Origin: an uncultured Mailhella sp.
GTDB lineage: Bacteria > Desulfobacterota > Desulfovibrionia > Desulfovibrionales > Desulfovibrionaceae
Assembly: GCA_910577155.1 (NCBI GenBank)
Contig: CAJTMS010000063.1
Coordinates: 1 to 8,861 of the forward strand
Reading direction: 5' to 3'
DNA: 8,861 nucleotides
Part shown: piece after piece, positions 5,516 to 8,861 of the stretch
Position numbering within the stretch: the stretch's first letter is position 1
Layout: every line of letters begins with the position of its first letter
Position numbers and translations under genes: made by a program
Notes under the pieces: model-generated
Seen by the model: the letters and a program-made list of their open reading frames with translations, nothing else
Told to the model about the DNA's origin: nothing
Database searches by the model: none

Positions 5516-7135
5516 TTAATGCTTCTTTTGTGCGCGTTGTGTCAATTCGTTATAAACTGTATTGATATCTCCATTGATAAGGATCGGAAGATATTTTGTT
5601 CCATTTTCAGGGTCACTTTGCGGTAATGCATAAACTTTAAACGCTCTTTCTAACCCAATTTGCTGGAACGTATTATATGCGGTTTCAAACTCTTCATCAC
5701 CCTGCATAAAACTTTTGATTAACTGCCGTATATCGGTCAGCATGACAGCACTGTCAGAAACCGATAACGGATGACTGCTCTGAGGAGGCTTTACAATAAG
5801 CATTGGATTATAGTTTCTGTACTGTTCATCATAGGTTCCGTGATCCCCCGTCATAATTATTAAGGAATTATTATACACTCCCATTTCTTTTAATTTATTT
5901 AAAAAATTACCGTAAAGAGACAGCACATAACGATATTCTTCAAGTTGATTTTCTTTATTTTGCAATAAATTCGGAATTGATTTGCCATTCCTGTCAAATA
6001 AAATTTCCCGATGTGTCATATAATTAAAATTATAGAAGAAGGCAGAAGAATCTTTGTCATATTCAAGATGATTTTGTAATTCAATAAAAGTATCTCTTGC
6101 GGCAATTTTATTAGGATACTGACCTGCCATGAGATTTTTGTTAAAAATTCTGTTTTCAAACTTATAAATTTTTCGCCATAATACAGCAGGAACAATACGC
6201 CGTATCGCTGCACAATAATATTTTACAAATATCATTGATAAGCGGGGTATTTGCAGGGAAAAATCAATATCATTGGTATACGGATTAATGTAAAAGCCTT
6301 GAATAGGAGTATAGATTCCCCCATTAAATTTATAATTATTTTCTTCTGCATCACTCAAAAGAGAATTCTCTTTTAATGCCTCAATAGCATCGCTGCGTTT
6401 TTCAAATGTATGCCAGTTATCATTCCCTGTAAAAATTTGATTAGCGGAAAAAGGAGACCAGGTAACGGATGTTATGGCATGACTATACAGCGTTGCACCC
6501 GTAAAATCTTTAAATAATTCCGGTTCACATTTAAATAATTCTTCAAAATAACTTCCCTGCAATGTTTCAACAATGAGCAAAAAAACATTTTTATCGCCTA
6601 CAGATACAACAGGCGATGCATTTTGAAATTCCATTTGCCTTTTATTTTCTTCACTATATAATGTAAATGTTGCATAACAAATAAAAAGAACACTAAATAT
6701 TCCCAGCACATTTCGCATAGAATAAAACTGTTTTAATTTTCGTTTATAACACCATGCAACAAAAGCAAAAACAGCGATAAGAACAGCAAATTGCTTTATG
6801 GAAACCCATAAAGGTGGATGAACCGGAAGCTGTCCATCAAACAAAGTATGGCTTACAGGAAAAACCAAAGCCAAAATCATCAACGCAATAAAAATAATGT
6901 CAAAAACAGGAAATACTTTAGTTATTGAATGAAATTTTCTGCCTATTCCTGCAAAGAAAATAAAAATACCTGCAGATAATAACGCAAAGAAAAATAAACT
7001 TAACTTTAAAATTTTTAAAACTTCCGTCATCCTGTCATAAGGATTTAAATAATTGCAAAGCCAAACAAGAAAAATCGGATAAATTAAAAATAGACAACAA
7101 ACAGATATACCATAAGAGAACATTTTTTTATTCAT
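5516..7135 (-). CDS. Membrane alkaline-phosphatase-superfamily protein (LtaS/EptA-like)
   Basis: The 539-residue product has five predicted membrane helices (about 6-28, 42-64, 74-96, 111-130, 141-160) and then a large domain expected outside the inner membrane. That domain has alkaline-phosphatase-superfamily signatures: FLLIVET with E190 as a likely metal ligand, SVTWSPFSANQIFTG with T225 as the likely nucleophile, MTHRE with H375, and TGDHGTYDE with D431 and H432 as metal ligands. The CxPxR formylglycine motif of true sulfatases is missing. The architecture is that of lipoteichoic-acid synthases and phosphoethanolamine transferases, which move a phospho-group from a phospholipid to a surface polymer or lipid; the substrate here is unknown. 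I start at the ATG at 7135 (AGGA eight bases upstream), not an in-frame TTG 21 bases earlier. The start overlaps the preceding stop by eight bases, suggesting translational coupling. It is the last gene of the operon. Confidence 0.8.
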   Translation of the reverse strand: MNKKMFSYGISVCCLFLIYPIFLVWLCNYLNPYDRMTEVLKILKLSLFFFALLSAGIFIFFAGIGRKFHSITKVFPVFDIIFIALMILALVFPVSHTLFDGQLPVHPPLWVSIKQFAVLIAVFAFVAWCYKRKLKQFYSMRNVLGIFSVLFICYATFTLYSEENKRQMEFQNASPVVSVGDKNVFLLIVETLQGSYFEELFKCEPELFKDFTGATLYSHAITSVTWSPFSANQIFTGNDNWHTFEKRSDAIEALKENSLLSDAEENNYKFNGGIYTPIQGFYINPYTNDIDFSLQIPRLSMIFVKYYCAAIRRIVPAVLWRKIYKFENRIFNKNLMAGQYPNKIAARDTFIELQNHLEYDKDSSAFFYNFNYMTHREILFDRNGKSIPNLLQNKENQLEEYRYVLSLYGNFLNKLKEMGVYNNSLIIMTGDHGTYDEQYRNYNPMLIVKPPQSSHPLSVSDSAVMLTDIRQLIKSFMQGDEEFETAYNTFQQIGLERAFKVYALPQSDPENGTKYLPILINGDINTVYNELTQRAQKKH

Positions 7136-8525
7136 GCAGTGTATCCTTTTTTTCAAACAACAATAATGAGCGCTGAGAATTTGGTATCTGAAACTCTTCT
7201 TTTAACGTAAAATCTTCTAAAAAATTATGGAAAAGATTTTCTTTTGTATACCATGAAATATCATCTTTTCTTGCCGCAGTAAGCCGTTTTACCTGACTAT
7301 CCTCCAGAGGGACAAATTCCAAAAGCAATTGTCCTCGTTCTTTTAATAAGTCAGCAAGATACGGAGCAAATTCTGCAAAGGGAATACCTTCTGTTAAAGC
7401 AATATGATGTATAAGTGCCAGTGCAGAAATGAATTTTACTTTGCAGCGGGAAGAAAAAGAATCTCTTTCTTTATTTGCAAAGCCAAGGGCAGGTGAAGGA
7501 TTACTTAAATCCAAAATAAACGGAAAAATCGTAGAAAGTTTTTTTTCTTTTAATATATTGTAATGCTGCTCTACGGCAAGCGGGTCTACATCAGGAGCAA
7601 GCACATATTGAAAATGTGGTGCAAGCAGTGCTGAAAATTCCCCATTATTTGCTCCTAAATCCATTGCCATTTCAACGTGACTGCCACACTGCCGCGCTAC
7701 CTTTGAAACAATATGTTTTTTATATTTAAATGCCTCGTCATCATAATTTGTATCATTATAATAGTCTCCCCATTGTGTATGAACGTTTGGAAGAGATATG
7801 GATTCAACAAGCCGCAAAAGTGAATTTGCCAAATCTATTGAATTTTTTTTTGATATTTTAATCTTTTTAACTTTTTCGCTTGCTTTTCTGGCATCAGTAT
7901 TTGACTGCTCAATCTTAGCATGAGCGTATAGATGTAAAGCCAATCCCAAATTAAATCGGCATTTCCAAGGGAGCACTGCCACAGCTTCACTTAAAGGGAT
8001 ACCGTCTGTGCGTAACTTAGAGAACTTATTTGTCCACAGCCCCAAATATCGATTAAGCGCCAAAGGTGCTAAAAAATGCATACAAAACTGTCTGTACGCA
8101 TACCAAGGGGAATTTTCCTGTCTTTTTTCAAAGGACAATAAATCAATAAAACAGGGTTTGCTTCCTTCAAACTGAACATTATATGCACTGGCATCTTTCA
8201 AAACTAAATCGTGCTCAAGGGCAATAAGCTGTAATTTTAATGTTAATAATGCGGCATCTTTTAATTGTGAAAAACTCCATTCATAAGGATAAGATATAAA
8301 AGGAATTTTATGAACTTCCAAACCTAAAACGGAGTTTTGAACAGGTGCAGGAATTTCTTTAAAATTCACAACAAGTTCATCTGCAATTAATGTATTAAAT
8401 AAACCTGTTGAAACAATATATTTCCATTCTTCAAGATACGTGTCATTGATAGAACGAATAATTTTATCATTATCCTGATATACTCTTCCTGAACGATCAC
8501 GAAATGAGCCCGCTGCTGCTTTCAT
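7128..8525 (-). CDS. NoeA-like protein: kinase-like N-terminal region plus SAM methyltransferase domain
   Basis: The 465-residue protein matches, from memory, the family related to rhizobial nodulation protein NoeA and often annotated as SAM-dependent methyltransferase. The N-terminal half has GSFRD (6-10), FISYPYEWSFSQLKDAALL (76-94), LKDASAYNVQF (109-119), FIDLLSFE (126-133) and YRQFCMHFLAPLAL (144-157). The spacing of LKD-x5-N and FID recalls the catalytic-loop and metal-binding motifs of kinase-like folds; this is my inference. The C-terminal half is a class I methyltransferase: DLGANNGEFS (289-298) binds the SAM methionine part, and D312/D314 lie at the ribose-binding strand end. A Lys-rich linker (about 205-228) joins the halves. 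The acceptor substrate is unknown. The start codon overlaps the upstream stop by four bases (ATGA), with AAGGG upstream, and its stop overlaps the next gene by eight. No signal peptide, so it is probably cytoplasmic. Confidence 0.8.
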   Translation of the reverse strand: MKAAAGSFRDRSGRVYQDNDKIIRSINDTYLEEWKYIVSTGLFNTLIADELVVNFKEIPAPVQNSVLGLEVHKIPFISYPYEWSFSQLKDAALLTLKLQLIALEHDLVLKDASAYNVQFEGSKPCFIDLLSFEKRQENSPWYAYRQFCMHFLAPLALNRYLGLWTNKFSKLRTDGIPLSEAVAVLPWKCRFNLGLALHLYAHAKIEQSNTDARKASEKVKKIKISKKNSIDLANSLLRLVESISLPNVHTQWGDYYNDTNYDDEAFKYKKHIVSKVARQCGSHVEMAMDLGANNGEFSALLAPHFQYVLAPDVDPLAVEQHYNILKEKKLSTIFPFILDLSNPSPALGFANKERDSFSSRCKVKFISALALIHHIALTEGIPFAEFAPYLADLLKERGQLLLEFVPLEDSQVKRLTAARKDDISWYTKENLFHNFLEDFTLKEEFQIPNSQRSLLLFEKKDTLHE

Positions 8526-8734
8526 GATTTTTTCCCTTTATCATCACTTTTACCAAACAGGCTCAAAAATTTATGTTTAATCTTTGCCCAAAAACCTCCA
8601 ACAGCAATTAAACCAACAGCGAGAGCCTGTAAAAGAATACTTCCAGTTCCTGGATCAAAATATGCAAAGGCATCTGTAGGGGAAAACAACGTCATTAACA
8701 TGAGATAATAAAAAATCATTTGTAAATTTTTCAT
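8522..8734 (-). CDS. Small exported/membrane protein with YFDPGTGS motif
   Basis: The product has 70 residues. A hydrophobic N-terminus (about 6-20) ends in AFA at 22-24, a good signal-peptidase site. The mature part would begin YFDPGTGS (25-32), followed by a second hydrophobic stretch (about 33-50) and a basic, lysine-rich tail (KIKHKF and on). Short proteins with a Y-x-DPGTGS motif before a single membrane helix are a widespread, uncharacterised type. I know no established function. I start at the ATG at 8734, which has GGAGG six bases upstream; an in-frame TTG two codons earlier is less likely. It is the first gene of the operon and overlaps the methyltransferase start by four bases. It could be a membrane anchor or partner for the methyltransferase or phosphatase-like protein; this is inference from context. 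Confidence 0.75.
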   Translation of the reverse strand: MKNLQMIFYYLMLMTLFSPTDAFAYFDPGTGSILLQALAVGLIAVGGFWAKIKHKFLSLFGKSDDKGKKS

Positions 8735-8758
8735 AAACAACCTCCTCTGCTTTTTTTA

Positions 8759-8774
8759 CTATATATATATATAG
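8759..8774. repeat. (TA)7 tract forming a 16-bp palindrome upstream of the operon
   Basis: CTATATATATATATAG is a perfect palindrome holding seven TA units (8760-8773), flanked by TTTTAC (8754-8759) and GTAAAA (8778-8783), which are reverse complements. It lies 25 bases before the start codon of the first operon gene and contains several TATA-like -10 hexamers on the minus strand. A -35-like TTTACT (8782-8777) is only 13 bases from a TATAGT (8763-8758), so no well-spaced promoter can be named. A further -10-like TTATAC lies at 8810-8805. Confidence 0.6.
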
Positions 8775-8788
8775 CAAGTAAAATATTC

Positions 8789-8860
8789 CTATGCAGATTG
8801 AACGGTATAATTTTTTTGCAGTCGCTTTTTCCATTTTTTACAATTTTCGTCTTTAAAATT
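8789..8860 (-). CDS. Possible C-terminal end of an upstream gene (partial)
   Basis: On the minus strand one frame is open from the window edge to a TAG at 8791-8789 and would encode a basic 23-residue tail, NFKDENCKKWKKRLQKNYTV followed by QSA. Its end, 54 bases before the next start codon, would suit a same-direction upstream gene. However, a second frame is also open here and the sequence is AT-rich, so this could be chance. No family is recognisable. Confidence 0.2.
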   Translation of the reverse strand, partial: NFKDENCKKWKKRLQKNYTVQSA

Positions 8861-8861
8861 G

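Noticed and set aside
5516..7135. Annotation as a true sulfatase
   Set aside because: The CxPxR formylglycine motif is missing; threonine nucleophile and DHG motifs fit LtaS/EptA-like transferases or phosphatases better.
1..8861. CRISPR array, tRNA genes, prophage genes, toxin-antitoxin pair
   Set aside because: No regularly spaced repeats, no cloverleaf-like sequence with a TTCRA loop, and no phage or toxin family motifs were seen.

Overview
The window looks like chromosome of a moderately AT-rich Gram-negative bacterium. The best guess is a host-associated member of the Desulfovibrionaceae. This rests on the character of the proteins (a divergent EF-G paralog with a glycine-rich P-loop of a type I associate with Desulfovibrio, a folate-dependent TrmFO, a TtuA-type tRNA thiolase). 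No rRNA or other phylogenetic marker is present, so the placement is an inference.

Layout. Bases 1-39 (minus) are the first 13 codons of an IS5-family transposase, so the window opens inside an insertion sequence whose end probably lies near base 105. Next to it, up to base 372 (plus), is the 3' remnant of an unrecognised gene. It appears to be cut by the IS and put out of frame at an A8 tract. Bases 392-1891 (minus) encode TrmFO, which makes m5U54 in tRNA and here carries an extra charged stretch of about 50 residues. A 197-base divergent promoter region separates it from an EF-G-like translational GTPase (2089-4152, plus), which ends in a strong intrinsic terminator (4186-4218). The roughly 330 bases that follow are non-coding and include a GC-rich, foldable island (4361-4436) and a promoter candidate. 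Bases 4551-5459 (plus) encode a TtuA/Ncs6-type thiolase. A shared terminator hairpin (5453-5483) separates it from the last block.

Bases 8734 down to 5516 (minus) form a tightly overlapping three-gene operon: a 70-residue exported or membrane mini-protein, a NoeA-like protein joining a kinase-like N-terminal region to a SAM methyltransferase domain, and a five-helix membrane protein with an alkaline-phosphatase/LtaS-EptA-like outer domain. The genes overlap by 4 and 8 bases. In the blocks I counted, the operon is clearly AT-richer than the translation genes. Upstream of it is a (TA)7 palindrome and perhaps the tail of another gene.

How the genes fit together. TrmFO and TtuA probably act in sequence on the same tRNA base, U54 to m5U54 to s2T54, and the EF-G paralog adds a second translation theme. 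The minus-strand operon is a separate unit that I read as a surface-polymer or envelope modification cassette of unknown substrate. It is the best candidate here for an undescribed system.
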